In this document: piece by piece, positions 32,401-45,262 of the stretch
Layout: every line of letters begins with the position of its first letter
Position numbering within the stretch: position 1 is the first letter of the stretch
Assembly (NCBI GenBank): GCA_030765065.1
Contig: CM060986.1
Location: 73,711,573 to 73,775,572 of the forward strand
Source of the DNA: Deroplatys truncata
Lineage: Eukaryota; Arthropoda; Insecta; Mantodea; Mantidae
Direction: 5' to 3'
Length of the DNA: 64,000 nt
Translations under genes and position numbers: made by a program
The notes under the pieces: model-generated
What the model was told of the DNA's origin: nothing
What the model saw: the letters and a program-made list of their open reading frames with translations, nothing else
Database searches by the model: none

Positions 32401-33550
32401 GATTTTTTTTAAATTAGAGACACTGGGGGGGGGTAGACAAGGTTACCTGCTGTTTTGTGCTTCCAGTGCTGCCCTACAGGAGTGTCATAAAGCATATTTA
32501 GTCAGTTTTTAGTCATCTGTAAAATGCAGTAGAATGAACTTGAACATGATTTTTATGTAAATGGCTTTGTTGAGGTAATGGATAAAACAATTTGATCCTG
32601 CTAGATTTTTTAATTTTACTTTTTAAATAACAATGCAGTGTGGGGGCAGTGTTAGTGCATTAATTTAAAGGGAGATCTTCAAATTGTGGTAAATAAAGGT
32701 TCTAATACTGATTTATCTTACAGAGAAGTTTAGACGAAAAAACATTTGAGCCTTGAGTATACTTGTTTTGGGGCATTTTTAAACATTCACAATGAATGTT
32801 AAAGAGAACCCTACAAAGAACAAGACGTTTCCTCTCAGTTGTTAATGAAACTGCTAGTGTTAATATCACCATCATTATCATCGTAGTCATCTTCATCATT
32901 GACAACTTCGGCGTGTAGAAGTTTACTTTTCTTGATTCATCCATCGCTTCCTGGGACGTCTGATGTTTCTTCTCCCTACAAGTTTATAACTAATAATTTT
33001 ATATGTCAGCACAATAGTGCCCATTCTGTATTACAGCTTACAGTTGTACGTGCACATTATAGTCTATGCTTACAGTCAAATATCTTTATATGTCTGTATG
33101 TCTTCATTTCTTATGTGTTCTAATCCAGTATGCATAAAAGTCTCATTTCATTTACATGAATTCTTTCCCCTTTCTCCATTAATTCTTATGTCTCATTCCG
33201 TGTATAATAACTTTAATACTGATGTAAGCATTTTAATGTGTGGTTCTGTTTTGTGTTTCCCTCCTTATTCTTCAGTTCAGATAGTTGAATATTGTTTCAA
33301 CAAATTGTGTAGGTCTAGCTACAAGAAGACGGCATCCCTGTACTCTAGAATTGTCCAGCATATGCCTCATCTTAACCTAAGAGTTAATATACTCATATCA
33401 ATAGCCACATAGAGTGTAAGAGTGAAGATTAAGGGCAGGCGAAGCGCTTGATTTTAATGTAATTCTGATTTAAACATGATTATTGCGAACATAAGTGAAT
33501 CCAAAATACAAATCAGAGTGCTATTATTATTTTGAATTTATTAAAATCTA

Positions 33551-36472
33551 ATATGAAAATACGTTTTATTTATGATATTCTCTTTAAGATGACTGATTTG
33601 TGAATGTTTTACATCCTAAAGCACTCTGCTGGAACCTTTGAATTTTTTAACACACATTAAATTCGACAAAGAAATACTGTTTCATAGTTTATTGTATGTC
33701 ATTTTTAGATTATGCATTTGTATGTAGAAATTTTAGCTGATTTAATAAAAATACTTCTTACAATGCAGCTTTCATAATTGTTTTTAAAAGCGTCACATTT
33801 ATATTCCTCATTGAATTAGTAAATAAATTTTCTAATTTTTAAAATGAATTCATTTTATTGTATTATTTTTTGGCATTGTCAGCTTAAATGTTTTCAAGGA
33901 CATGTGCTTATTTGGTAAGCTGGTGATATAATACATGGAATTTGAGTAGTGTTTAAGGCCCGCTTCAATTTCACACGACACCACAGGTGATGTATAAAAT
34001 TGGATGATATTAACACATGTATAAATATCACGGAAATAGAGCGATGGGTCAAAAGACAGATAGATCAATTAATCGGCAGCTGTTTTGGAACATCGAGCTA
34101 CCTCTTTACCGAACTGGTAATACCTTGGAAGGAGCTACAGGTGGTGGGACTATATCATTACTGTATGCAGGAGGAATCGTAATATTAACCAATTTCCAAC
34201 AGTGGCTTGGGTTAGACTGATACAATATTCAACGACAAACTCGGTTATGGGATGTCAATTCTCAATTAGACATCACTCTGTAAATAACATTTAAAAACTA
34301 ATTGTATTGTCTACGAAAGTTGAATTCATTTTATGTATCTTTATAATTATTGAATTTATGTACTGTCTGTAAGTTTCAAATAAATGTTTGTTAATAAAAA
34401 TAATGTTGTTATTAATAGCTGCATAATAAATTTGAGTTAGATGTATTTAACTCCTAAAAATTACATCGTAAGGAGCATTTAAATGCTGAAAAAATTTAAG
34501 AAGTATTATAATCTTTGCTGTTATTATAATTTTTTAAAGCATTAAAAATACATAATTTTGAAACCGATGAATATATATGAACCAAACTTTACAACAGCAC
34601 CTCTAGAAAATGGGGGGGGGGTGAGAAAGCTCAAGAAAATTATAAATCTGCGACCATTACTTTCTGTCAGGGTTATTTAAATTGCCACGAAACACTTAAT
34701 TTTATACGGATAACAAGCATTTTTATATGAAAACATTCCTAAAGAATTGAACATAATGAGTTTAAAAGCCAAAAAAGAAGTTGGAAAATTGCCCAATTTT
34801 CACCGGACGATCCTCTTAATATTGTGCTATGAAAATGTACCCCAAGGCCTTTACATAAATATATTTAAAATTATGCATACGTCTAAGCTTTTAATCAGAG
34901 AATAAATATTGTAGTGGACCTTTTGTTGATTAATCTTCTATTAAAACCAATGCACTAATGTTCGTTCCATCCAGTAGATTAACGAAATACAATTTTTTTT
35001 GTAATGTGGTTGTTCATATTCTCTGAAAATCAGTCTCTTATGCTAAAGTGATCTAATATTTTAAATGAGATGTAATACTGAAAGGAAAGATTTTACGATT
35101 TGTTTTGTTTTGGCGTATGACCAACAAATTACATTTCTGTGTAGGATTCTGCGTCACAAGCTGTTAGGGCGTGGTCGGTATTAAGCGGTCTCGAGCTCCT
35201 TTATGCATCCATCTCGTACTTTCATTCACAAAGGACTAAGGAGGAAAACCGAAAAACGGAAAGAATATACCCAGACAGCTTGACCCACCCGAGATTCGAA
35301 TCTAAGCCGCGGCATGAGAAACAAGAACTATACCAGGATGGCTTGTCTATTGTATTGTTCATGACAGCTGTTACCGAAATCACATGAAGCATGTTGCCAA
35401 CTAATTTTTGGTTCAGTTTCTTCAAGCAGATTTAAAATGTATTCCTACTTCCTACCTAAAACATAAGGGAAATCAGAATTCAGTACTGACGAAGATCCCA
35501 TAGGGTAAAACTGAAAATATGCTCAAGTATTACAGCTTTAATTACAGTCATTTATACTAACATTTATTATGCTCGTGTTTTTAGTAATCTGAAGGGAGCA
35601 CTTCTAGCGAAAGTTTAATTACTTCTTCCTACCAAGTATATCCAATTTATTGTTTACGGGAATTATTTTCACGTTTATGTAGTTCTCCTCGCAATTGCCT
35701 CTTCTCTTCGATAAGTTACCTTCATTGATAATGTACTGTACACAATATTGGCCGCCAGGAATAGGCAAGCTGTATCTACCTAACAACACTTACTCTGTAG
35801 GTATTCACTCTTAGGTTGATCCGCGTCAAAACAAACCCCAGGTGACCAGTGCACCGCTATAATGTATCCTTCCGCCATTCGCACTAGAAATACTGTCACA
35901 CTTTCAGACCATGTGGCGAGTACAAGCGGCACGTAGTGCAAAAAAGAACAGAGTCCTTATTTCGACAACTGAAATGGTGACTAGCATATTCTGTTAAGGG
36001 TTAAAGATGATAAGATTGATAGTTGCAACAAAATAAACGTTTGCACATATAATAATAGTTAATTCTAAAATAAATGAGCGAAAAATAAAGTAACAGGTAT
36101 GCGATAAGCTAATTTATTCGCTCTCTGGAAGCGGCACTTTATTAGCTGTTGGCTGCTCATTTTAAAAAAAGAAATTGCATATTTCTTAAAATCGCTGCAT
36201 TCTTGCATCGCGTATTTCATATGCTTTCTTTTTTTTCCGGGTTTAACAGCTTTTCTCGATTCAGATTTTTCTGCACAAGCACTGTTTATACTTGCACTCG
36301 AAACACCAGTGAAGTTAATTTCACCACTTCTTTCGCGGAAAGTGTTGGATATTTCTCACATAACTTATAATAAAGATTCAACACTATTGTTTTTCACCAC
36401 TGTCAATGGTTTGCGCGGCTAATGCTTTACGTAATTGGACGAAAACACAAGAGCAAATTCACCGTCCGCCAT
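33551..36472. other. Spacer of the large inverted repeat
   Basis: About 2.9 kb, mostly AT-rich with no long frame and no transposase or polymerase motif. At 35235-35330 the minus strand has a B-box-like AGATTCGAATC and a body resembling a tRNA-derived SINE. At the right inner edge, the minus strand has ATGGCGGACGGTGAATTTGC (ATG ending at 36472). It is followed by an interrupted reading frame (MADGEFALVFSSNYVKH), possibly the start of an old gene or retrocopy; I do not recognise it. Confidence 0.5.
35235..35330 (-). repeat. Probable tRNA-derived SINE fragment
   Basis: Minus strand reads CCGCGGCTTAGATTCGAATC, then GGGTGGGTCAAGCTGTCTGG and CGGTTTTCCTCC. This is a B-box-like core followed by a SINE-D-like body. 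Confidence 0.4.
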
Positions 36473-37659
36473 GATTTTAATAAATTCAAAATAATAATAG
36501 CACTCTGATTTGTATTTTGGATTCACTTATATTCGCAATAATCATAATGTTTAAATCAGAATTACATTAAAATCAAGCGCTTCGCCTGCCCTTAATCTTC
36601 ACTCTTACACTCTATGTGGCTATTGATATGAGTATATTAACTCTTAGGTTACGATGAGGCATATGCTGGGCAAGTCTAGAGCACAGGGATGCCGTCTTCT
36701 TGTAGCTAGACCTACACAATTTGTTGAAACAATATTCAACTATCTGAACTGAAGAATAAGGAGGGAAACACAAAACAGAACCACACATTAAAATGCTTAC
36801 ATCAGTATTAAAGTTATTATATACGGAATGAGACATAAGAATTAATGGAGAAAGGGGAAAGAATTCATGTAAATGAAATGAGACTTTTATGCATACTGGA
36901 TTAGAACACATAAGAAATGAAGACATACAGACATATAAAGATATTTGACTGTAAGCTTAGAATTAACTGTAAGCATAGACTATAATGTGCACGTACAACT
37001 GTAAGCTGTAATATAGAATTAACTGCCCATCAACAAAGAATGGGCACTATTGTGCTGCCATATAAAATTATTAGTTATAAACTTGTAGGGAGAAGAAACA
37101 TCAGACGTCCCAGGAAGCGATGGATGAATCAAGAAAAGTAAACTTCTACACGCCGAAGTTGTCAATGATGAAGATGACTACGATGATAATGATGGTGATA
37201 TTAACACTAGCAGTTTCATTAACAACTGAGAGGAAACGTCTTGTTCTTTGTAGGGTTCTCTTTAACATTCATTGTGAATGTTTAAAAATGCCCCAAAACA
37301 AGTATACTCAAGGCTCAAATGTTTTTTCGTCTAAACTTCTCTGTAAGATAAACCAGTATTAGAACCTTTATTTACCACAATTTGAAGATCTTTCTTTACA
37401 ATTAATGCACTAATACTGCCCCCACACTGCATTGTTATTTAAAAAGTAAAACTAAAAAATCTAGCAGGAACAAACTGTTTTATCCATTACCTCAACAAAG
37501 CCATTTACATAAAAATCATGTTCAAGTTCATTCTACTGTATTTTACAGATGACTAAAAACTGACTGAATATGCTTTATGGCACTCCTGTAGAGCAGCACT
37601 GGAAGCACAAAACAGCTTAACCTTGTCTACCCCCCCCCCAGTGTCTCTAATTTAAAAAA

Positions 37660-37895
37660 AATCACATTGATAATTATAATTTATAATGTTTATTTAATTT
37701 TATTGTATAACCGCGGATGCTGGCACAATTTTAACCAAACTTTAATAATATTTACCAGTGCGGATATTATAATTATGATTTGAATGAAATAGTTATTCGC
37801 AATAAAATATTACGAAGCTTAATTATTAATAAACTGAAATAAACCAATTGTTAGAATTCAAATTAATGTATTTGATTTAAAAGGAATAATAGTTA
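37660..37895 (-). pseudogene. Nuclear mitochondrial 12S rRNA fragment, mirrored copy
   Basis: Mirror of 32165-32400 in the right arm: CCGCGGATGCTGGCAC and AACCAAACTTTAATAATATT on the plus strand, sense on the minus strand. It differs slightly from the left copy, as the rest of the arms do. Confidence 0.75.
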
Positions 37896-37941
37896 TTGGT
37901 GAGGTGATAAGATGTGATTTTATTTATATTCTATTGCATAC

Positions 37942-38741
37942 AGCTCACAGTATGCACCTTTATAATGCACTATTTTCTCTTTACGCTGCGCTCAGAAAAA
38001 TATTATAATTGCATTTTTTTTTTCTTTCTTTGCAATTCTCGCAGCTATTGATTCTTCTCAGCATATATTCTGAAATAATACACGCTCTCGGTGCTGTAAC
38101 AGTTTGAAGAAAGAAGTTACAATGCATGGATTTGGTTATTGCAGCAGATTAAAATTAAATGAACAAACATTACCGATACTGACTACTATTCATCATGCTT
38201 TAAATTTTTTGAAGAATCCCTGCATTTGTTACCCGTTTATGAAATCCATCGTTACGTTTAGCAAAACAGGGTGCAGTTGGCAGCAATGATTGAAAATCAC
38301 TGCTTAAACTGTATTGAACCTGCGGTATAAATATATCCGGATATAACTCGCTAAGCTGTGTACTTAGGTCGCGAGGTTAAGTTGTGTTTATTAGGATTAG
38401 ATAATGAAGTTTTATATCTTCCTGTAGCTCGGCGCAGTAAAGTTATAAGTTTACGTTTATTCCAGTAGGAAATTTCATTATCCTTGCAGGATTAAAGTAT
38501 TAATTTTAGGAATTTCTTTATTAGAGAGAAAACCTTAGAATATGTTGTGAAATTCACATGCACAAGGTCACATGCTTTTATTGCTATTATGTATAGGTAA
38601 TTTTGTTACACACTTGAACATAATGACATATTTAGCTATTACAAAATCTAAAGCTAAAGAAGCTGATGCATAAACCTTACGGGTGAAATGTTTATAACCA
38701 GGACGCAGTAAGGTTTAAATTTCCTTTCGAGTAAGGAAAGC
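37942..38741. other. Unassigned AT-rich sequence
   Basis: No gene or repeat family recognised. Confidence 0.4.
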
Positions 38742-38806
38742 TATCTCGGGACCTCTGGGCTCAAGAGTCTAGCACACTATCCACTACCGCAGAAGTAACG
38801 TAGCCT
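38742..38806 (-). repeat. tRNA-like SINE head fragment
   Basis: Minus strand reads CTGCGGTAGTGGATAGTGTG then TAGACTCTTGAGCCCAGAGG and TCCCG: an A-box-like start and the region before a B box. It abuts the LINE end at 38828. Confidence 0.5.
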
Positions 38807-38827
38807 TTTTCTCCCCTTTCTTTATAT

Positions 38828-39880
38828 TGCTTTTTTTTACGAGGTAATAGTCGCTCAGCGCTCAAGCGCTATATAGACATATTATAAAAGAGGCACAAAA
38901 CGAACAACAGGCAAATACATAATACAGTATAACAAAACATAGAGAATAAAAGAAAATCACTGTGACATCGGAAAGTCAGGGAAGGGGTCAACCTCAATGA
39001 GTCCTCAAAAGCGCTGAAAACGCAAGATGGTGGTGCTGCGAAGTGTGGAGCAAATACCTCCTCGGATGAATTTGCCTAGGGTAGAAAAATGTCCTGTGGT
39101 AAACTGCTCTTAATTCTGGTGGGGAGGAGCCGAGAGAAAAGAATACAGCTCCAGGAACATTTGTAGCTTGGGTTTGAATAAACTGATGAATATAGAGTAG
39201 ACCAAGTTCAGACGGAGTTGCTAATTGCGCACAAATCAGGGTGCAGACACGGCGATGCGGAGGATCCTGTTATGAAGAGACTGTGGGGCTTGAATTTTAC
39301 TGGGAGCTGTTCGCTCCACACTGGGCAGGCATAGTTTATTAACGGTCGGATGAGGGAAGTGTACGAGTAGAGTAAGACTGTAAGGTTACTTCTGAGAGAG
39401 GATTTACTGTTCATTAAGCGATAAAGTTTGAATAACCGGAAATGGGCAAGGGTGAGTTTCCTATTAAGGTGCAACTTCCAAGTGAGCCAGCGGTCAAGGT
39501 GGACGCCCAAGTATTTAACTACGGCGTCTGCAGGCTTCCAGGGAGTGTAACATGGGGTGTAACAGGAGGCGGCTGTGTTGATCGGCGAAGAGTAAAAATC
39601 ATGGCTCCACATTTGGAGTGTTCGGTGAGATACGCCAGACAGCGAGCGAGGATGTTAAACCATTTAATGACGTTTGAAGATCGGTAGAAGTAGCAGGGAT
39701 ATCTGTGTTCGAGGTGAAGAGGGTTGTGCCATCTGCGTACAAGGACACAACTACTTTAGGTAAGGCTGGCAAGTTGTAGATATACATGTTTAACAGCGTT
39801 GGACCCAGTATTGAGCCTTGAGGCACACCAGCAGAGGGAGGTCTAGGAGTAGAGGTTGTATGTTCCACATCTTCATATTG
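38828..39880 (-). mobile_element. Jockey-like LINE, RT core to 3' end
   Basis: Minus-strand RT. 39599-39868 begins with GVPQGSILGPTLLNMYIYNL and VSLYADGTTLFTS, the RT motifs B/C; the catalytic YADD reads YADG. 39208-39612 continues with VKYLGVHLDRWLTWKLHLNR, LYSYTSLIRPLINYACPVWS and a tail, in another frame from the first part. The 3' UTR runs to AGCGACTATTACCTCG plus an A run at about 38830. The N-terminal endonuclease and first part of RT are absent (5' truncation). The lost second Asp and the frame change make it inactive. Confidence 0.9.
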
Positions 39881-40115
39881 CTAGTGACGGGAAAAGAGAG
39901 CATTACTGAGCTGTTAGCGTTAGCAATTATGTTTTCTTTCTCTTCTGAGCAATTTTTCTGGAGTGCGAGTGTCTCATTTTTCGGAACCACTGCTGTAAAA
40001 AATGGAGAAAATGGTTTTTATTCCCCTTAAGCTCAGACTCCATGTTTATTACGACGCAATTCATTGTCACCTGTGGCAGTACGAATGTCTCTTTTAAATG
40101 TCTCTCCCCTCTCAA

Positions 40116-40322
40116 GTCGGTTTGGGTGGCTCAGTTGGTTTAAACGCTGCCTTCTGATCCCAAGGTAGCGTGTCCCAACCCGGCCCAGACCGATCGTTTT
40201 TAAGTGTGCTTAGAAGCGATAGCTGTAGGTTTACTAGCAGGACGAAATTTCGGCACACCGGTGGCGCTATATGATTCTGATAATTGGCAGCGTCGTTAAT
40301 AAACAAAATATTTTTTATTTAC
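40116..40322 (+). repeat. tRNA-derived SINE, family A (full)
   Basis: Head GGTTTGGGTGGCTCAGTTGG (A box), GATCCCAAGGTAGCGTG, a decayed B box TCCCAACCCGG, body CAGGACGAAATTTCGGCAC and TGGCGCTATATGATTCTG. It ends AATAAACAAAATATTTTTTA. Confidence 0.85.
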
Positions 40323-41165
40323 CCTCTCAAAATTGCATTAATGCACTTTTCTCAAGCTGTTTAGTGCTCTAACTTGGAGTGTAAATCTCTTCGATATGTG
40401 TACTTGGTTGCTGTAAAGTGTCTAAAATATTTCAGTTACTTTAAAACGTCACAGTAAATATGATACCGCTTTATCAATGATAAGGGTTCACAGAAAAGAT
40501 GCCTGAAATATCATTGGCTTTGTGAATTTTTAATGTGTCTAATTTTTTCGGCAGATTGTGCTTCGTTTCTCAGTTTGCGAGAATTCACATTAAAGCTAAT
40601 GGAAATACTGACCTCCAATAGGTATATCTTGGAGAAAAGTCACTTAAAAACAAACTTATAGCTTTAATAACTTGTATTTAATATATTTATAACAAATAAA
40701 TTTGCGGTTGTTTTACAATCCTATGACTCGTATTTTGTAACGAAGAGCACACATACGGTTGTTATAGATTCATCACGAACATAGGTAGAATATTTTAGGA
40801 ATTCTCCTGGCAGAATTTAGTATTAAATTCAGAAATGTTTTCAGTTATAAAATTGCAAAACAACCTGCAGATACGCGCGAGGCTCCTTTAAGGTATTCCT
40901 TAAAATGTTGACGACAGGGTTCCCCCTCCAAAGAACATCGCGCTGTATTTTTCCATTACTAAAATTTTCCATTGACCTAAAGTGTGTCTATCCAGAGTGA
41001 AATTTGGAATGGTCCATTGCTCATCAGATGCATATCATTAGTAGGAATAGACATTTTCTCATATTCCGGCGCCCCTCCCCCTTTTATTCGTGCTCCTACC
41101 CTTTATCTGCATCTTTCACAGATTTTCGTTTTATAACTAATAATGATTGAAGGATGCGCTGAAAA
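40323..41165. other. Unassigned AT-rich sequence
   Basis: Nothing recognised. Confidence 0.4.
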
Positions 41166-41167
41166 AA

Positions 41168-41957
41168 TATCTGATGTGTTTCACTCACGCGACTTTCTCT
41201 AGTCTTGTACAAAGTATTTTTACAAACGCTTATTTTCCATCTACTTCATGTTAAGCGAGATAAGCATTTGCAGAAATGTTAATTCTCTTGAAGGGGAATA
41301 TGGTAGGCTTTAAGCGATAGTCAAATCTTTTAAAAGCTGGTAGTTATGTGGAACATTCTATTCTCTTTGCATGTCCAGGACATTAAAAAAAATCCAATTG
41401 GAGGAAGAGTATAAATATTGGAAAATTGAAATAAATAACAAGGAATATCTCGGAAATGGTTCACTCTGCCCAAAAAAAAACGTATATGACATAAATTGTG
41501 TATTTTAATGAGATCTACATTTTTTTGTAACACAATTTGATCTATCTCTTCCAGTTATGAAAGAGCCATTCAGAATAAAGAGGAATTTTGGGGACATTCT
41601 CAGAAAATTCATGACATACATTTCATTTGCCATATAAATATCTTAAACATATATTTTAATTAAAATCGTTAGAGCTATTTTTGAGAAAATAAAAATTTTC
41701 GAAAAATGTTCCATGTAGGTAAAGGGTAGTCTAGGGTGGGGGAGATTTTCTTGAAAATCTTCGTGTTGCATCTTTGAACGGTACTAAACCTAAATACCAA
41801 GTTTGATATTTATCCGACTTTTCGTTTGAGTTATGCTGTTCACAGACAGACACACCACGGACCTTTTTCTAAAAGTGCTTTTTGTGGATTCAGGGGCCTT
41901 AAAACATGTATTTCTGGTGACATCTCGGTATCAAATTTCTACGTAGTAGAAAAAGTA
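41168..41957 (-). repeat. R1 repeat, first of a head-to-tail pair
   Basis: Reverse copy starting TGATGTGTTTCACTCACGCG, with GGAATATCTCGGAAATGGTT and AAAGGGTAGTCTAGGGTGGG. The end is shortened to ATTTCTACGTAGTAGAAAAAG. The next copy begins directly. Confidence 0.88.
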
Positions 41958-42812
41958 AAAAATCTGCGTTACACTCACATGACTTTGTGTACTTCTGTAC
42001 AAACTATTTTTACAAGTGCTTAATTTCCACATACTTCACGTTAATCGAGATAAACAGTTTTATTAGACACTAATTTTGCTAATAGTTTATAGGTACAGGG
42101 GGTATATAAGAGGCTTTAGGCGATTGTCAAATCTTTTAAGAGCTGGTTGCTATGTGGAGCATTTCATTCTCTTTGCATGTCCAGGACATAAAAAACCGAA
42201 TAATGAATTCCCATTTGAGAAACAGCATAAGCATTGGATAATTTAAACAAATTACAAGGAATATCTCGGAAATGGTTCATCGAAAAAAGAAGTATATGAC
42301 GTAAATTGTTGGTCTTAACGAGATCTACATTTCTTGTGTAGTAAAATTTTGTCTATATCTTACGGTTTACCAGTTATGCAAAAGCCATTCAAAAAGAAGA
42401 GGACTTTTAGGGACATTCCCAGAAAATTAAAGATATACATTTTATTTGTCATGAAAATATCTTAAATATATGATGTTTTAATCAAAATCGTTAGGGCTAT
42501 TTTTGAGAAAACCAAAATTTTCCACAAAATGTTCCATGTAAAGGGTATTCTGGGGTGGGGGGATTTTCTTGAAACTCTTTGTGTCGCATATTTGAAAGAT
42601 ACTGAACCTAAGTACCAAGTTTAGTATTTATCCGACTTTTCGCTTTTGAGTTATGCTGTTCACAGACACACAGACAGACCTTTTTCTAAACGTGCTTTTT
42701 TGGATTCAGGGGGTCTCAAAACATGTATTTTCGGTGAAATCTCAATATAGAATTTTTGGGTGGAATGCAATACTTCCCCTACTTACTCTAGGCTGTAGGG
42801 AAAGTAATAAAC
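41958..42812 (-). repeat. R1 repeat, second of a head-to-tail pair
   Basis: Reverse copy starting AATCTGCGTTACACTCACATG, with full internal landmarks and a very short CA run (42664-42680). It ends CCCCTACTTACTCTAGGC and GGGAAAGTAA. Confidence 0.9.
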
Positions 42813-44473
42813 ACACCCTTACATTGTGAAATTTACATATGTACATTGGAGAGGCAAGTATCGGTAATCTGTGCAAGAAACTTTGGTTGTATTCACGTTT
42901 TTTGTTAATAGAACCAAACATACATCAAAGATACTCATTCTCCAAATGACTCGTGGTTTTCGTAATAGTTCATTTCTTGTACGCCGTTCTCTCATTTATA
43001 TCGATGCCCTTTTAGCTTCGAACAAACTTGCTATTCCCTTTTTTACTCCAACAGTAGTCAATGAAATCGCCCTCCGATGAGAACATGAATTATTCACGTA
43101 GAAGGTGCAGCTTTTTACATAGATATTGGATAGCTAATAAAATGCGTGTATCAAATACGTTGTCAATGACGGTTAGCGTCATAATTTCAACGTTTTTACG
43201 TAGTTATAAATCATGCTAAGAACTTAAGAATTCTGGTTGGAAAAATCCATGTTGAAAGTTTTTCGCCATATTCATATTTGAAGGATGTAGATTCAGAAAC
43301 TTAAGAGCCCAAAAATGTTGGTTTTAGGGAAGATCAGGTAAAGTGTTTATACATAGAAGGAAACAGTTCTAGAGAAATCATTTTAATGCATGTCTATGGA
43401 AAGGATAATTTTCAGAAAATGATTTTAACTAAAGCCCTTTTAAAACCAAGGTATGTATTTCAGAACCAAACTATAGTGCAGAGGATATTAGAAGTTAAAC
43501 CAAAGAAAAATTCTCATAAAATGAAACGAAGCAGTGTTATTAGCCCGCCTCAGAAACAGGATATTATGTTCCGTCTTCAATAACATTAGATGACGCAAAA
43601 GAGTAATTGGTTTCAAAAACATATCTGAATAAGTGTTTTCTCAAGGTCTCTGCTTGCAGATGAAGCGAAACCTAGTCCTACGTTCTCTCACGCCTTGAAA
43701 GATTTTGCAGTGATCGCATGGGACACTGAAGCTATTCCCCTTCCCACTGCTGAGTGAACTCAAATGTTTTTATTGATGTCGTCTTTGGATATCTGTCAAT
43801 CTGGCTCTATTTACTTCAAGCTATAAGTAGTACTTCTGGTAATCTATAACAATTCATTCTGTCAGCTTGACGTTCAGTTGCTCCATAAGGCGATGAATGA
43901 CCTTGTTTCTGAAGCAAGATCTTCTTGTTCGCATGAAACCGCTTGCACTGTATGAGTGTTTAACTTTACATTATTTTATTTTTTTTTTGCACGATCGTGC
44001 GTTTTTTACTCTTTTTCGACGATACTTACACAAAAACAAAATTATAATTTAACACATGAACTCGTTCCAAGTAAACCTATTCTATCAATATAAATTTGGA
44101 GGCTGTATTCACATTAGGGCGAGAAGTAAAAATTACTTGAAGCCTTAATTTACATCCTTTTATTAACCAGTAATAACACATTGCAGTGAATGCCATACTT
44201 CAAACATAGTAAGTGATGCTATTTCAAACATGACTGAAAACTGATTAACTGTAATTTCGTACCTCATTTAGGATTTATTAGGAATCGATGACGTGCACCC
44301 AATTTTCCAAGCCTCTTCAATATATGTGTCTTCATATATCATATGTAAAGCCTTCATATTTCAAAGTCTTCATATTTAAAATTGACCCATTTGGTATATT
44401 ATCTATGTATATTGCTGCATGAATCATTCTCAGATTAATGCTTCAAATATTTGTCTTGATGTAGAGCCCATCC
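42813..44473. other. Unassigned sequence
   Basis: Two plus frames (42871-43080, 69 codons; 43386-43583, 65 codons) have protein-like composition but no recognised domain, and there are no splice or promoter cues I can support. Confidence 0.4.
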
Positions 44474-45262
44474 ATTATTACTTTCTCAACTGTTTACGTG
44501 TATTCCACCCAAAAATTCTATACCGAGATTTCACCGGAAATATATGTTTTAAGGCCCCCTGAATCCAAAAAAAGCATTTTTGGAAACATGTCCGTGTGTG
44601 TGTGTGTCTCTGCGTGTGTGTCTGTGAACAGCATAACTTAGAAACGAACAGTCGGATAAACACCAAACTTGCTGTTTAGTTTCAGTATCTTTCAGAGATG
44701 CGACACGAAGGTTTTCAAGAGAATCCCCCCACCGCAGATTACCCTTTACATGGAACATTTTTCGAAAATTTTAATTTCCTCAAAAATGGCTCTAACGATT
44801 TTGATTAAAATATCATACGTTTAAGATATTTTCATGACAAATGAAATGTTTATCTCGAATTTTCTGGGAATGTCTCCAAATGTATTCTTCATTGTGAACG
44901 ACTTTTGCATAACTGGTAAACCATAAGAGATAGACAAAATTTTACTACACAAAAAATGTAGGTCGCGTTAAAATACACAATTTATGTCATATACATTTTT
45001 TGTTGTTGAGTGAACCATTTTCGAGATATTGCTTGTCATTCCCTTAAATTTTCCAATATTTATACTTTTTCTCAAATGGGAATTCGTTATTCATTTTTTT
45101 GTCTTGGATATGCAAAGGGTATTAATCTGTGGCAAAGGGAATGGTGCTGCACCTAGCAACCAGCTATTAAGAGATATGTATATGCTTAAAGGCTACTGTA
45201 TTTCTATACTGCCCTTGCAAGTACAAAACAAGGGGAACATAGTAGCGATAGTCAAATATTTT
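44474..45262 (+). repeat. R1 repeat, full 5' part, degenerate end
   Basis: Forward copy: ATTACTTTCTCAACTG, CCACCCAAAAATTCTATACC, a GT run (44594-44625) and all internal landmarks to CTTGGATATGCAAAGGG. It then degenerates, and ends with a short inverted snippet of R1 (AAGGGGAACATAGTAGCGATAG). Between it and the next R1 piece lies a foreign stretch with a 141-codon frame. Confidence 0.85.

Larger units (their letters stand above)
32117..37941. repeat. Large inverted repeat, arms about 1.4-1.5 kb
   Basis: Left arm about 32117-33550 is repeated in reverse at about 36473-37941, separated by about 2.92 kb. Outer ends read GTATGCAATAGAATATAAAT inward from each side. Inner ends are the mirrored ATTTTGAATTTATTAAAATC. 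The arms differ by about 4-5% by eye plus a few short indels, including extra bases in the right arm near 36955-37030. They are therefore not an assembly copy of one sequence. Frames repeated in mirror (33017-33412 with 36612-36926; 32702-32944 with 37120-37362) are by-products. Each arm has a mitochondrial 12S piece next to the outer end. On the strand reading out of the spacer, VGRRNIRRPRKRWMNQ near 37085-37130 resembles the RPRKRW tail of some LINE polymerases. No flanking target duplication found. Confidence 0.9.

Noticed and set aside
33017-33412. A 131-codon protein gene
   Set aside because: It lies in one arm of the inverted repeat and is mirrored at 36612-36926. There is no recognised domain and the composition is that of translated AT-rich DNA.
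32117-37941. The inverted repeat as an assembly artefact
   Set aside because: The arms differ by about 4-5% with indels, which a mis-joined copy of one sequence would not show; long reads would still be worthwhile.
32117-37941. A large virus-like DNA transposon with long terminal inverted repeats
   Set aside because: The spacer has no long frames and no polymerase, integrase or capsid-like sequence.
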